Counted from the first letter of the stretch, positions 18,233-27,490 are shown. The stretch is DNA of 64,000 nucleotides from ENR-C587 sp942493235 (GCA_942493235.1 OW818676.1:1984001-2048000); one strand, 5' to 3'. Notes: a model not told the origin generated them from the sequence alone. Numbers and translations: made by a program.

Positions 18233-18837
18233 CGCTCTCCCCAAAACTCTTTAAAGGCAGTAATATAAGGTTTAGCAGTGGTATCCCATTCATCTGCCGG
18301 CTTTGCAAGCCATCTGCATTGTTCATCGCCCTTAGCAACGCATAAAGTTTCGATAGCTACGATCGGCTTGCCCCAGAATCCGGTACACCACCCCGAAGCG
18401 TAACCCATAAGTGTCCAGCATACCGGCTCAAGGCTAATAGGATTATAAGATAAATGTTGCTCGGCTTCAAAAGAATTTAGCCAAGTACCGGTAAACAGGA
18501 ATTTATCATTTTCTTTATCAATAATTGTTTTTTCAGGAATTGCTTTTACTATGCCTTCCCAAGTGTGTAGCATAGGACCTGTAATTAACAACTCATTAAC
18601 ATTATCAAATTCAAAGTAAACTTTAGTTTGTAAGAAATCGGCATAACCGGATTGATAGCCGAATTTTAAGAAAAAATTTCTTGCTTGATTTATACCTAAT
18701 AAATTTATTAACTTCTGACGTAATAATCCAATAGCATCTGAATCGAATATCAACAATCTGTTATTCTTAAAAGAAGTAATTCCACTCTCAAAATCGAAAT
18801 TAATTTCTTTCTGAAGATTAAAGTCTGTTGCTTTCAT
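18229..18837 (-). CDS. Stand-alone XylR_N + V4R domain protein
   Basis: The ~202-residue protein has a XylR_N-like segment (FNLQKEINFDFESGITSFKN, then LRQKLINLLGINQARNFF) followed by a 4-vinyl-reductase (V4R) domain. The V4R part carries its Cys set: EPVCWTLMGYASGWCTGFWG and TLCVAKGDEQCRW. In XylR, DmpR and PoxR this module binds aromatic ligands with a zinc ion and controls an attached sigma-54 activator. Here the activator and DNA-binding domains are missing, so the protein must act by itself or with partners, likely the two genes that follow. The ATG at 18837 is preferred to the GTG six bases upstream. V4R proteins also occur in bacteriochlorophyll synthesis (BchJ), but the XylR_N part argues against that. 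Confidence 0.8.
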   Translation of the reverse strand: MKATDFNLQKEINFDFESGITSFKNNRLLIFDSDAIGLLRQKLINLLGINQARNFFLKFGYQSGYADFLQTKVYFEFDNVNELLITGPMLHTWEGIVKAIPEKTIIDKENDKFLFTGTWLNSFEAEQHLSYNPISLEPVCWTLMGYASGWCTGFWGKPIVAIETLCVAKGDEQCRWLAKPADEWDTTAKPYITAFKEFWGER

Positions 18838-18843
18838 ACACAC

Positions 18844-20308
18844 CCGCTATGTTTAAAATTATATATACGTAAAAAATAAAAAATATTTTAAATACCAAAA
18901 ATATTTTAAGAATCCTGATATGATTAAGGTTCTTCGCTGTATATAAGTTGGGGGAAAAACTACAAAAAAAAACTAATTAACAAATTATATAGCAAATTCA
19001 GTTTTTTTGATATATTAATTGATTTATAATTCTTACTTGATATTTTAAATTGGGTTCTTCGCTATTTTGTGTGGATAAGCAAATAAAGAAATCTTTTTTA
19101 CAACAGCGTTAGCTGTTGAACATCGGTAGAATTTGGGGCTGGGTCTGAAAAATCTTTCAACCCCACCCAAACCCTCCCCAAGGGGAGGGCTTAAAGATTA
19201 TGTATTGATGTAAAAGGCAACTGTTAACGGCTATTTCTTAAAATTCCCCTCCAATTGGAGGGGTGGCATCGCGAAGCGATGGCGGGGTGGTTCTTTTGTC
19301 GGGGTTCGGAGTTCGGGGATAGGAATTTGAAAGTAGTTCTTTTCTTACAACAGCGTTAGCTGTTGAACATCGGTAATAACCATTGTTTAGTCCCTACACT
19401 CTTTTTTCTCTTTTTGTCGTGAAAAGAAGAGAGTGTTTGTGGTGTATCTCATTATGTTACGGATGTTTAACTCCTAACGGAGTTAAGATATAAAATCCTT
19501 GATGATTATCAAAAAATATATCCAAAATCAATATTTGATATATTAAGGTTTTGATTATACTAATAACAAATATTTGCTAACTCACTTAAAATAACGAAGC
19601 CTCTTAAATTGAATAAGAGTTAACATCGGTAAATGGGGTTTTGGGGATAGGGGATAGGGGATAGGGGATTGTAAGTTGAGTAATTGAGAATTAGATATGG
19701 CTTATATGAGGGAGTTTAATTTCACTTTTATTCTACCAATGTTCAACAGCTTAACGGTGTGCGAAGTATAGCTGCACTACGCAGAGCATAGTGCAGAGAC
19801 GTGCAAATTCCTATTTCCTAATTTCCTAATTTCCCAATTCCTACTTTCAACTTTACGAACTTTATAACTTTCAACTTTTCTTCTACCAATATTCAACATC
19901 TAACGACGTTGGAAGCATAGCTGCACTACGCAGAGCATAGTGCAGAGACGTGCATATTCCTATTTCCTAATTTCCCAATTCCTACTTTCAACTTTACGAA
20001 CTTTATAACTTTCAACTTTTCTTCTACCAATATTCAACATCTAACGATGTTGTAAGAATAGCTGCACTACGCAGAGCATAGTGCAGAGACGTGCAAATTC
20101 CTACTTTCTATTTCCCAATTCCTAATTCCAATTCCAAACCCCGAACCCCGAAAAAAGAACCACCATGTCATCGCTGCTCGGTGCTATTACTCAATGAGGA
20201 GAATTTAAAGATATGTTAAAATTAAGTTAAGTATGTTAAAATTGTATGTATTTTATATTTATTTCCATCATTATGGCAAATATTGAGAAATAGACTTTAA
20301 ATAGGAAT
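18844..20308. repeat. 1.46-kb gene-free region packed with repeat families
   Basis: No gene is supported. The region holds the phrase GTTCTTCGCT at about 18929 and 19050. Two copies of ACAACAGCGTTAGCTGTTGA (about 19100 and 19347) and a GC-rich double hairpin (CCCCTCCAATTGGAGGGG followed by GGCATCGCGAAGCGATGGC, about 19246-19285) are inverted relatives of the 53.2-53.7 kb array. A ~145-bp tandem triplication is at 19770-20103. G-rich low-complexity tracts (GGGGATAGGGGATAGGGGAT, about 19642-19670) are also present. The repeats separate the V4R operon from the two-component genes. Confidence 0.8.
19770..20103. repeat. Tandem triplication of a ~141-149 bp unit
   Basis: The phrase AGCTGCACTACGCAGAGCAT starts at 19770, 19919 and 20060, giving periods of 149 and 141 bp. 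The difference is one extra CCTAATTT in the first unit. Each unit also has CAACTTTACGAACTTTATAA and TCTACCAATATTCAACATCT. A single diverged copy is at about 53760-53815. Confidence 0.85.
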
Positions 20309-22039
20309 TTATTTAGTAAGATAGGGGAGGGTAATAGTGAATTTAGTTCCTAATCCGGTATCGCTTGCTACTTTGATTTCACCTTTATGAGCCAAGACAA
20401 TATGCTTGACTATTGATAATCCGAGACCTGTGCCACCGACTTTTCTTGAGCGGGACTTGTCTATTACATAAAATCTTTCAAATATTCGGTCTAATTTATC
20501 TTTTGCTATTCCGATTCCTGAATCTGTAATTTCAATTATATAATTATTTGCTTGAGGGCTAATGCAGACGCTGATTTTTCCTTCATCGGTATATTTAATT
20601 GCATTGTCTATCAGATTGATAAATAACTGCTCTAATTTGTACGCATCGGCATATACAATGGGCATAGATTTATCAATATCTAAAATTAACTCAATATGCT
20701 TCTGCTTCAGTTTTTGGTCAAATAGGGGAATTAGATTGTTTAAATATTCGGGAAAATTGATTTCATTTAATACAAAGCTATTATCGGCATGTTCTAATTT
20801 AGACAATAGCATTAAATCATTTACAATTAGAATCAGTCTGTCGGAATGTCTGTGAATTATATCCAAATAGTGCATCTGGTCTTCACGAGCATCATCTTCC
20901 ATAGTTTCTACGAATCCTTTTATTGCCGTAAGCGGAGTTCTAAGCTCATGCGATACATTTACTATGAAATCTTTTTTAATTTGCTCTAATTGCTTGTGGT
21001 TAGTAATATCATGCATTATAATTACATACTGCTCTCTGTTTTCAAGGAAGTTAGCCGAGCAGAGATAGTATTTATCATTAATAGCTAATTCTTGGCTTAA
21101 ATTTGTTTTTTCTAATTTAATCTGTTTTACAAAATCGCTGAATTCATTTATATCTATGATTTCCCAATAATACTTGCCAATTATGTCTGTTTTACCGCAA
21201 ATATTGGCAAATGCACTATTAGCTAAAACTAATATCCCATCAGAGTCGAGGACTATAAAGCCTTCATTCAGCGATTTGATTAAACCGTCTAATTTTTCCT
21301 TTTCATTATTTAGCATATTAAATAATGAATTTATATGCTCAGTCATATAGTTAAAACTATCCGCCAAATCTTTCATCTCGTCTTTGTTTTTGATGATTAC
21401 TTTTGTCTTGAAATCGCCGACGGCAACCTGTTTAGATGCTTTTACTAATTGCTTAATAGGGTTGCTAATTCTACTTGAGAAAAATAAAATAAATAAAACA
21501 GAAATTGAAACAGCAAATATGGTGATTTGAATAATATTATTTTTTAAGTCATCGATTAGCAATTTAACGTCGATTACATACATGCTTAGTCGCATATATG
21601 CAATAGTATTGCCTGCCGATTTAATCGGTACCGCTACATAAAGCATATCTTTTTTAACTGTTTCGCTATATCGAAGTGAAACCCCATATTCTGCTGTTTT
21701 TGCTTGAAGTATTTCCGGTCTACTGCTGTGATTCTCCATTAATGCCGGATTAGTCTTGGAGTCAGCTATTACTTTGCCGTCCGTATCTATTACCGTAATT
21801 CTTTTATTTAGGCTTCCGGTATTAGTTTTTACAATGGAGTCTAATCTATTATGATTTGATAAGATATTGTCTTGATTGATAATAGTAATAAATAGTTCGC
21901 TATAAGTAATTAGTTCGTCGGTTAAATATTTAATATAATGAGACTTGATGGATTGAAATGAAAAATACAGAAACATTGAAGACAGCAGGATAATTACTAT
22001 CAAGTATGTACCGAATATTTTTGTAAAAATCTTCTTCAT
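20309..22039 (-). CDS. Sensor histidine kinase, PhoR-like
   Basis: The 576-residue kinase has membrane segments at about 9-27 and 169-187, a ~140-residue periplasmic loop, a HAMP domain (about 190-240; SRISNPIKQLVKASKQVAVG), a PAS domain (about 245-345), HisKA with NVSHELRTPLTAIKG (His364) and a HATPase domain with NLIDNAIKYTDEG, DSGIGI and GGTGLGLSIVKHI. PhoR-type kinases respond to phosphate, but the periplasmic loop here is longer than in E. coli PhoR and the signal is unknown. The cognate response regulator gene is directly upstream (22118-22852), 78 bases away, transcribed in the same direction, so the pair is one operon. Confidence 0.92.
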   Translation of the reverse strand: MKKIFTKIFGTYLIVIILLSSMFLYFSFQSIKSHYIKYLTDELITYSELFITIINQDNILSNHNRLDSIVKTNTGSLNKRITVIDTDGKVIADSKTNPALMENHSSRPEILQAKTAEYGVSLRYSETVKKDMLYVAVPIKSAGNTIAYMRLSMYVIDVKLLIDDLKNNIIQITIFAVSISVLFILFFSSRISNPIKQLVKASKQVAVGDFKTKVIIKNKDEMKDLADSFNYMTEHINSLFNMLNNEKEKLDGLIKSLNEGFIVLDSDGILVLANSAFANICGKTDIIGKYYWEIIDINEFSDFVKQIKLEKTNLSQELAINDKYYLCSANFLENREQYVIIMHDITNHKQLEQIKKDFIVNVSHELRTPLTAIKGFVETMEDDAREDQMHYLDIIHRHSDRLILIVNDLMLLSKLEHADNSFVLNEINFPEYLNNLIPLFDQKLKQKHIELILDIDKSMPIVYADAYKLEQLFINLIDNAIKYTDEGKISVCISPQANNYIIEITDSGIGIAKDKLDRIFERFYVIDKSRSRKVGGTGLGLSIVKHIVLAHKGEIKVASDTGLGTKFTITLPYLTK

Positions 22040-22117
22040 CTAATCTTTTTTTTAAATAATAAAACTAATAATAAAACTAATAATAAAATTTGATTATAAT
22101 AATACATTTAATTAGAA

Positions 22118-22852
22118 CTACTCGTCTATTTTATAACCGATTCCTCTAATATTTTTGATGTATCTGCTTGCATCGCCGAGCTTTTCTCTTAAATTTTTGA
22201 TATGAACATCTACCGTACGGTCTAAAACGCCCTTTTCCTGAACGCCGAGATAGTCCAATATCTGATCGCGTGCATATACCCAGCCTTTACGTTCGGATAA
22301 TAAGCGCAAAATCCTAAATTCGGAAGATGTAAGCTCAATTTTTTCACCGTCAACGTAAGTTTCATATTTTTGCAAATCCAATTCTATGCTATCACCGATT
22401 TTCACTTTTTGAGTTTTGAATACTTTATCTTCGCGTCTCAATACTGCTTTGACTCTCGCCGAAAGCTCTCTCGGGGAAAATGGCTTAGTAATATAATCAT
22501 CTGCACCCAGCTCCAGACCTAAGACTTTATCCATCTCGTCGCCCTTTGCAGTAAGTATAATTACAGGGACTTCTGCGAATTTATCGCTTTTCCGTAAGTA
22601 TTTGCATACTTCCATTCCGTCGGCATCAGGAAGCATCAAGTCTAATATTACCAAGTCCGGAACTTCGGTCTTGATATAGCTAAAAAATGTACCTGCATCA
22701 AGGAAATCCTTGACTTTATAACCATGTTTCTTGAGGTTAATCGATACTAATTCTAAAATATCGGCTTCATCATCAACTACTGCGATGGTTTTCCCTGAGC
22801 TTTGCTGAATTACAGGCAATGATTCGAGATTTTTTGAGGTTTTAGTAATCAT
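22118..22852 (-). CDS. OmpR/PhoB-family response regulator
   Basis: The 244-residue protein has a receiver domain (about 22-140) with the acidic pair VVDDEAD, phospho-acceptor LVILDLMLPDADGM (Asp71), ILTAKGDE and the switch Lys in DDYITKPFSPREL. The C-terminal winged helix (about 150-243) has ELTSSEFRILRLLSE, GVLDRTVDVHIKNLREKLG and IRGIGYKI, which are PhoB/OmpR signatures. A ~20-residue N-terminal extension (ITKTSKNLESLPVIQ) precedes the receiver. It is the first gene of a two-gene operon with the PhoR-like kinase. Without a pst operon nearby, a phosphate role is only suggested by similarity. Confidence 0.93.
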   Translation of the reverse strand: MITKTSKNLESLPVIQQSSGKTIAVVDDEADILELVSINLKKHGYKVKDFLDAGTFFSYIKTEVPDLVILDLMLPDADGMEVCKYLRKSDKFAEVPVIILTAKGDEMDKVLGLELGADDYITKPFSPRELSARVKAVLRREDKVFKTQKVKIGDSIELDLQKYETYVDGEKIELTSSEFRILRLLSERKGWVYARDQILDYLGVQEKGVLDRTVDVHIKNLREKLGDASRYIKNIRGIGYKIDE

Positions 22853-23398
22853 ATTTGATTCTTTTTGTTATCAAAAATATTTCCGTATTCAAAATTAGTA
22901 ATTTATCCCGCCAAAAAAAAATATTCTCTAAAATATCTATTAATTAAAAAGTTGAATTGTTTAGAACTTAACACAATCTTAGCTTTTATGTTTTTTCACT
23001 ATTTTGTGTGAGTAAGTAAGTATGGCAGTGATATCGGGGTTTGGGTATTAGGTATAGATATTAGAAAATAGAAAATGGATATGTAATCCCTCATTTAATT
23101 CATCTCCACGTTTTAAAGCCTGTGGAATAACTCGAATTAATTCATTTTACTCAAAATTTAGACAACCTCTTGAATGGTACTGGGAATAATATTTGCCATC
23201 TTGCAATAGTTTATACACAGCCTCATTAGTAAAGTAGCATAGTAAATAAATGGTTTGTGCATAGGCTCTTAAATCTCGTGCTGATGTAAAATTGAATTAA
23301 TTCAAGTATTATATGATATGATTTATAATGTAACCAATTGCCGATTGTAACGATATTATAATCGGAGATATTGATTTGTGTTGGCATTAGTGCTTTTA
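22853..23398. repeat. Gene-free gap with remnants of the dispersed GAGGCTGTGTA element
   Basis: No gene is supported. About 23173-23223 is the inverse of the left part of the MITE at 17182: GAATGGTACTGGGAATAATA and TACACAGCCTC match it with few changes. CACTATTTTGTGTGAGTAAG (about 22997) belongs to another small dispersed motif. The rest is unremarkable AT-rich DNA. Confidence 0.6.
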
Positions 23399-23944
23399 TT
23401 ATTTCCACATTTTTTCAAACAATTTAGGACAAATTATCTTCATACTTTCGGGATTTTCTTCTTGCCAAGTAAATTCAAATTGAGGGTATTGACCTTCGTT
23501 AGTTTTAAAATTCTCATAGTCTATATAGTCATACAAGTCTTTTCCTGTCTTTTGATGAAAAGCCTCAAGAGCAACGTACCCAAAACTCTCAAAATCATAA
23601 AACTCAATATCCTTTGAGACTTCAGTAATTAAATTGTCAGGATTTTCTTTTGCTTCATAATAAACATCTCGTCCTCTTGATATAATCCAATTTCTAAAAT
23701 ATTCAAAAGCATCGTCTGAACAACCTCCATTTATTATGTATCCCGCACACCATATCTCAGAATTATATGTGTCGTACAATAATTTGTCAGTTCGTTGTCG
23801 GAAACCTATCATTTCATGCGGAGTCAGGGTGCTAATTTCTTTTATCAAAAATTGTTCTTGTTCTTCTTGGTTATTTGTCTTCTTTAATGACTTATCAATT
23901 ATATTCCAGAATATGTTCTCATCTAACATTTCAGCCGTTTTCAT
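23399..23944 (-). CDS. DUF4240 domain protein
   Basis: The ~181-residue cytosolic protein matches the DUF4240 pattern: ENIFWNIIDKSLK at the start, CAGYIINGGCSDDAFEYFRNW in the middle and DFESFGYVALEAFHQKTG near the end. The family is widespread in small accessory genes, and some members sit in toxin-immunity or cassette settings; the biochemical role is unknown. The ATG at 23944 is preferred to the TTG one codon upstream. It lies alone between repeat remnants and an accessory island with a possible attC-like hairpin upstream, so it may be horizontally acquired. Confidence 0.75.
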   Translation of the reverse strand: MKTAEMLDENIFWNIIDKSLKKTNNQEEQEQFLIKEISTLTPHEMIGFRQRTDKLLYDTYNSEIWCAGYIINGGCSDDAFEYFRNWIISRGRDVYYEAKENPDNLITEVSKDIEFYDFESFGYVALEAFHQKTGKDLYDYIDYENFKTNEGQYPQFEFTWQEENPESMKIICPKLFEKMWK

Positions 23945-24100
23945 CAATTGAGTAGTATCAAAAGTTGAAGTTTGTTTCTCCGTTTTCAGTTTGGTATATA
24001 ATTATTTGGGATTTATTTTCTTCCATATTATTCAATTTCAATTATTTCTATTTCTTTGTTTTTGCCATCAAGGATAATTGTCGATTTCAATAGGTTTTTA

Positions 24101-24165
24101 TTTCAAGTTACGCAGAAGTAGAAGCGGGCTGAACTATCCGCAAACCCACTGCAATTGTTATAAAT
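24101..24165 (-). other. Structured hairpin, possible degenerate integron attC-like site
   Basis: Read leftward, TTATAACAATTGCAGTGGG and later CCCGCTTCTACTTCTGCGTA form a long imperfect hairpin with paired GCAG/CTGC and GCGG/CCGC blocks and mismatched spacers. It sits after an acetyltransferase remnant and before the DUF4240 gene, where a cassette recombination site would be. The terminal core triplets do not match the canonical attC boxes well, so this is a weak call. Confidence 0.3.
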
Positions 24166-24204
24166 CCTTTTTGGAGTGCTCGTAATTGTCTGTAAAAAAA
24201 TTCT

Positions 24205-24357
24205 TTACTCGATACGACTTATCAAATCATCGACATATAAAGCAAATAAGTCTCCACTCGGCAAATACTTGTCAATCATATTTTCCTGCTCGTCTGCCAA
24301 CAACAATAAGTCATGAAACAGTTATTTATTTTCGACAATTTTTTCTATTTTTAGCAT
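24205..24357 (-). pseudogene. Remnant of a GNAT-like acetyltransferase gene
   Basis: A 51-codon leftward stretch from ATG 24357 reads MLKIEKIVENK, then a TAA at codon 12, then LFHDLLLLADEQENMIDKYL and SGDLFALYVDD before ending at 24205. The LLLLADE...IDKYL...GDLFALY phrase resembles the N-terminal part of GNAT acetyltransferases. The in-frame stop and missing remainder make it a decayed fragment. It lies in the 23945-24532 gap, which otherwise holds no gene. Confidence 0.35.
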
Positions 24358-24532
24358 ATCTCTGTTGTTTTCTAATTTGTAAAGGTTTATTTCCGGTCTT
24401 ATCGCCATGCATTATGAAAAGTTGCCAATTGATATCGACTTTCTGGCAAGTAACTCAAAAGCTGAGACAACCATAGAATAAAATACTGAAACCATTATTG
24501 GTTATACCATGTGTAAGCAAATTGGCTTCTTG

Positions 24533-26185
24533 TTACTCAAGCAGTTTTTTGATTCTTGCTTTAATGTTTTCATAAGTTGTATTCAAACATTGTTTTGCAG
24601 TTTGTGTAAGTATTGCAGTATGTGCAACAGCATCTCTTATAGGCTTATATGTTTTAGCATCTCTTGAAATCCCTGCTTGCTTTAATTGGTCTGTTGGTTT
24701 ATCCACGAAATTAGCTAAATCGTCCATGGAAAAATAGAGAAGCTCATTAGCATTTTGTCGTATTTCAAAACTAATGTTGGCTGCATTTTTAGCTGTATCT
24801 TCTTTTTTCTTATATTCAATTAAATTCTTTTCTGCTTCTTGTGAAAGAGTTAAGCTTTTATGTTTTATATATTTTCTTAAAATATTTTCTGAAACGAAGC
24901 ACTCTGCATAAGACGATAAATTAAACTGTGCGTCTTCACTCAATGTGTTTACCCAATCGTCAACATGATTTCTATTAGCTGATGTTATAGGAGGAACAAA
25001 ATCATCAACAACCATATTAAAAAGCTCTTTTGATTTTCTTTCTTTTTTAGTTATTCTCGTTGTGTTTTCAGAATCACCGTCTTGTCTAATTTCAACACGC
25101 CATTTATCCCAATCTTCAATTATTTTTTTCATTAAATTATCTTTCAAATCGGAAAGAAGCGACTGAAATAGTTGGTCGTCAGCTATAACGCCTTCTCGAC
25201 TGCTAGTAAATCTGTCTTTTTCACCATCTAAACTGTTGAAATGAATTTGCCCGTATAAATAATTTTCAACAAGTCGTGCAGATGGAATATGTTTTAAAAG
25301 CTCTTTTTCCCTTAATCTCCCATTTACGTACAAGTCCAATGTTACCTTTTCTTGTGTATTTCTTATTTTCAAGTATTTAGGCTCAATGACAGAAGCAATG
25401 AATCCTTTTATACTTAATGACGATTTTAGCTTTTCGTATCTTCTAATGTGGTCGTGTGTAATTGATATTTTGTCTTTTAGATAAGGGTCATCAATTGAAT
25501 TAATCTGCCAAACAAATTGAGTGCTTTGTGCTAAATCATTAAGCTCGTTTAAAGTAATCGGGTCATCATTAAGTATAATGCTAAAGGTGCTGTCTATTAA
25601 CGAAAACCTGAAAAATAGAGCGATAAGCTTACGGATGTATTCAATCCGATTTCTTATTCCATCGTTTATGTCTTCAAAATAGATTATAGTTCCTTGTTCA
25701 AAGCTTTCAATATGCTTTCCAAATAATTTGGTATTTACACTTTCCAAGGGGTATTGTTGAGGGTTTAAATCATCATCTATCGCATTGTCTAATCCCGAGT
25801 TGTCAATAACACCGCCTACAAAATCCGAATCTTTTGTTTTTGATAGAATGTGAATTCTTTTTGCACAAGACAGTAATGCAAGTTTTCCAATTCCTTTACG
25901 ACCTATAAACGGTCTTTGCAATACGGTTTTTTCAGCACCACCTTTTCTTTTTGAATAACCAATCTTTAAAAATTTATTTTGGAAATCATCTGAAGTCATA
26001 CCTTCTCCATCATCTTTGATGATTAGATTATTGTTAACTCTGTCAACATTAATCCAAACGTTTTTAGCATCGGCATCCCAAGAGTTTGAAATTGCTTCAC
26101 CAAGAACAGTAATAAAGTTTCTATATAAATTACGTCCAAGATGATTTAGAACACTTAGTGAAATATTAAATGTAAAATTATTCAT
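24533..26185 (-). CDS. GHKL (MORC/MutL-like) ATPase with C-terminal HEPN-like motif
   Basis: The 550-residue protein begins with a GHKL ATPase fold: N-box LGEAISNSWDADAKNV (Glu30, Asn34, Asp37), IIKDDGEGMTSDDF (Asp59, Gly60-Gly62) and GRKGIGKLALL (Gly95-Gly100). A transducer-like region (~200-340) follows, including SSREGVIADDQLF. The C-terminal ~200 residues are helical and include KPIRDAVAHTAIL, an Arg-x4-His motif (Arg517-His522) like the active site of HEPN ribonucleases. Prokaryotic MutL/MORC-type ATPases are known from restriction-modification gene neighbourhoods. This gene overlaps a cytosine methyltransferase by 8 bases, so the two are translationally coupled and probably form a defence module. 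The HEPN assignment rests on a short motif plus helical context. Confidence 0.75.
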   Translation of the reverse strand: MNNFTFNISLSVLNHLGRNLYRNFITVLGEAISNSWDADAKNVWINVDRVNNNLIIKDDGEGMTSDDFQNKFLKIGYSKRKGGAEKTVLQRPFIGRKGIGKLALLSCAKRIHILSKTKDSDFVGGVIDNSGLDNAIDDDLNPQQYPLESVNTKLFGKHIESFEQGTIIYFEDINDGIRNRIEYIRKLIALFFRFSLIDSTFSIILNDDPITLNELNDLAQSTQFVWQINSIDDPYLKDKISITHDHIRRYEKLKSSLSIKGFIASVIEPKYLKIRNTQEKVTLDLYVNGRLREKELLKHIPSARLVENYLYGQIHFNSLDGEKDRFTSSREGVIADDQLFQSLLSDLKDNLMKKIIEDWDKWRVEIRQDGDSENTTRITKKERKSKELFNMVVDDFVPPITSANRNHVDDWVNTLSEDAQFNLSSYAECFVSENILRKYIKHKSLTLSQEAEKNLIEYKKKEDTAKNAANISFEIRQNANELLYFSMDDLANFVDKPTDQLKQAGISRDAKTYKPIRDAVAHTAILTQTAKQCLNTTYENIKARIKKLLE

Positions 26186-27275
26186 TGTCTTTCTCTTTTA
26201 GGTGTTTTATTATACTTTTACCAATTGCAAAGCCAAGATTTACAGGGACAGCATTTCCAATATGAGTTCCAATTTGTTTAAGCAGGATATCCTTTCCCTT
26301 TTCAACAAACTTATAATTGGCAGGAAAACTCTGAAGAATTGATGCTTCTCTGATAGTTAATGCCCTATCTTGTTCAGGGTGACCAAATCGTCCAGTACCA
26401 TAATTATAAAATTGGGTCGTAATTGTTGGTGCTGGCTCATCCCAAGACATTCTACCATATACAGATTTATAAGACTTCCCTGTTTCTTTTTTATGACAAT
26501 CTAAAATCAGACTTTTATCCCAATCTTCCCAAGTGCCATTTGGAAAAGATGATTTTATTCTTTTTAAATTAATATCCGTGAGTTTAGTTGTAAAATGAAG
26601 TCTATCTTTTTTACTTTTCACTCCACTTTCAATTGGGTCAAGATTTCCAATTGCGTCTCGTACTGTTTTATATTTATCCTTTGTATGTGTTGGTGGTATA
26701 ATTTCAATTTCTCCAAAACGTGAAGCAAGTAGAACTAGTCTTCTTCTTTTTTGTGGAATTCCATAATCTGGACAAAAAATATTTTTAAATTTAACTTTAT
26801 AATTATAATCTTCCAGTTTTAATACAAAATTTCTAAATATTTCTTTGTTAGAAAGATTAGGAACATTCTCCATTGAAATAATGTCGGGTTTTGTTTCTAC
26901 AACTAATCTAATAAATTCGTTTAACAAATTCCATTTATTACCATTTTCCTTATCTTTTACTTTGTTTGAGTGAGACGAAAATGGCTGACAAGGAGCACAT
27001 CCGACTAATACTTTTACTTCATCTTCATTCCAATACTTCTCAATATCAATTCCTTTAATCTCTGAAATATCAGCACTTATAAATTCAGCATTATTATTCA
27101 CTTCATATGCAAATTTGCAAGTTGCATCATTATCAATTCCTGCTCTAATTTTTATTCCAGATTTAAGAAGTCCATGAGTTAATCCACCTACACCACAAAA
27201 CAAGTCAACACCAGCTATTTTAACATCTTTTGTTTTTGACTTTGTTTGTTTAACTTCTTTTTGTTTACTATTCAT
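26178..27275 (-). CDS. DNA (cytosine-5-)-methyltransferase paired with the GHKL ATPase
   Basis: The ~365-residue enzyme has all core motifs in order: VDLFCGVGGLTHGLL (motif I), VGCAPCQPFSSHSNK (catalytic Cys at about residue 96), ISMENVPNL, DYGIPQKRRRLVLLAS (motif VIII), LTIREASILQSFPANY (motif IX) and GTHIGNAVPVNLG (motif X). The target recognition region lies between VIII and IX (about 200-300) and gives no known specificity. I prefer the ATG at 27275 over the GTG at 27293. It overlaps the following ATPase gene by 8 bases. No ordinary restriction endonuclease is present, so modification here may mark self DNA for the ATPase protein. It is a separate subfamily from the broken methyltransferase at 4907-5991. 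Confidence 0.93.
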   Translation of the reverse strand: MNSKQKEVKQTKSKTKDVKIAGVDLFCGVGGLTHGLLKSGIKIRAGIDNDATCKFAYEVNNNAEFISADISEIKGIDIEKYWNEDEVKVLVGCAPCQPFSSHSNKVKDKENGNKWNLLNEFIRLVVETKPDIISMENVPNLSNKEIFRNFVLKLEDYNYKVKFKNIFCPDYGIPQKRRRLVLLASRFGEIEIIPPTHTKDKYKTVRDAIGNLDPIESGVKSKKDRLHFTTKLTDINLKRIKSSFPNGTWEDWDKSLILDCHKKETGKSYKSVYGRMSWDEPAPTITTQFYNYGTGRFGHPEQDRALTIREASILQSFPANYKFVEKGKDILLKQIGTHIGNAVPVNLGFAIGKSIIKHLKEKDNE

Positions 27276-27424
27276 ATTATTCAAAATTTTCACAAATATA
27301 CCGGATTTCTTATCCTTGTTAGGACTTTATTTATTTAAGACATCTCAATAAACGATACTTAAAAATAATCAAATTATACCAAATAACCAAATAATAATTC
27401 ATCTAAATTTCCTAACACAAACAA

Positions 27425-27457
27425 ACTCCCTCATCCACTATAAGTAAATGGGGGAGT
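27425..27457 (-). terminator. Probable terminator after ppdK
   Basis: A 10-bp stem (ACTCCCTCAT / ATGGGGGAGT, one G-T pair) with a 13-base loop lies 34 bases past the ppdK stop on the minus strand and is followed there by TTGTTTGTG. The T-tract is interrupted, so strength is uncertain. Confidence 0.55.
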
Positions 27458-27490
27458 CGATTTATTCTAAGACATTATCAAAATCAAAAA

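Noticed and set aside
24186..24476. 96-residue plus-strand frame
   Set aside because: Composition is biased to Cys/Phe/Ser, it has no domain, and it overlays a leftward acetyltransferase remnant.
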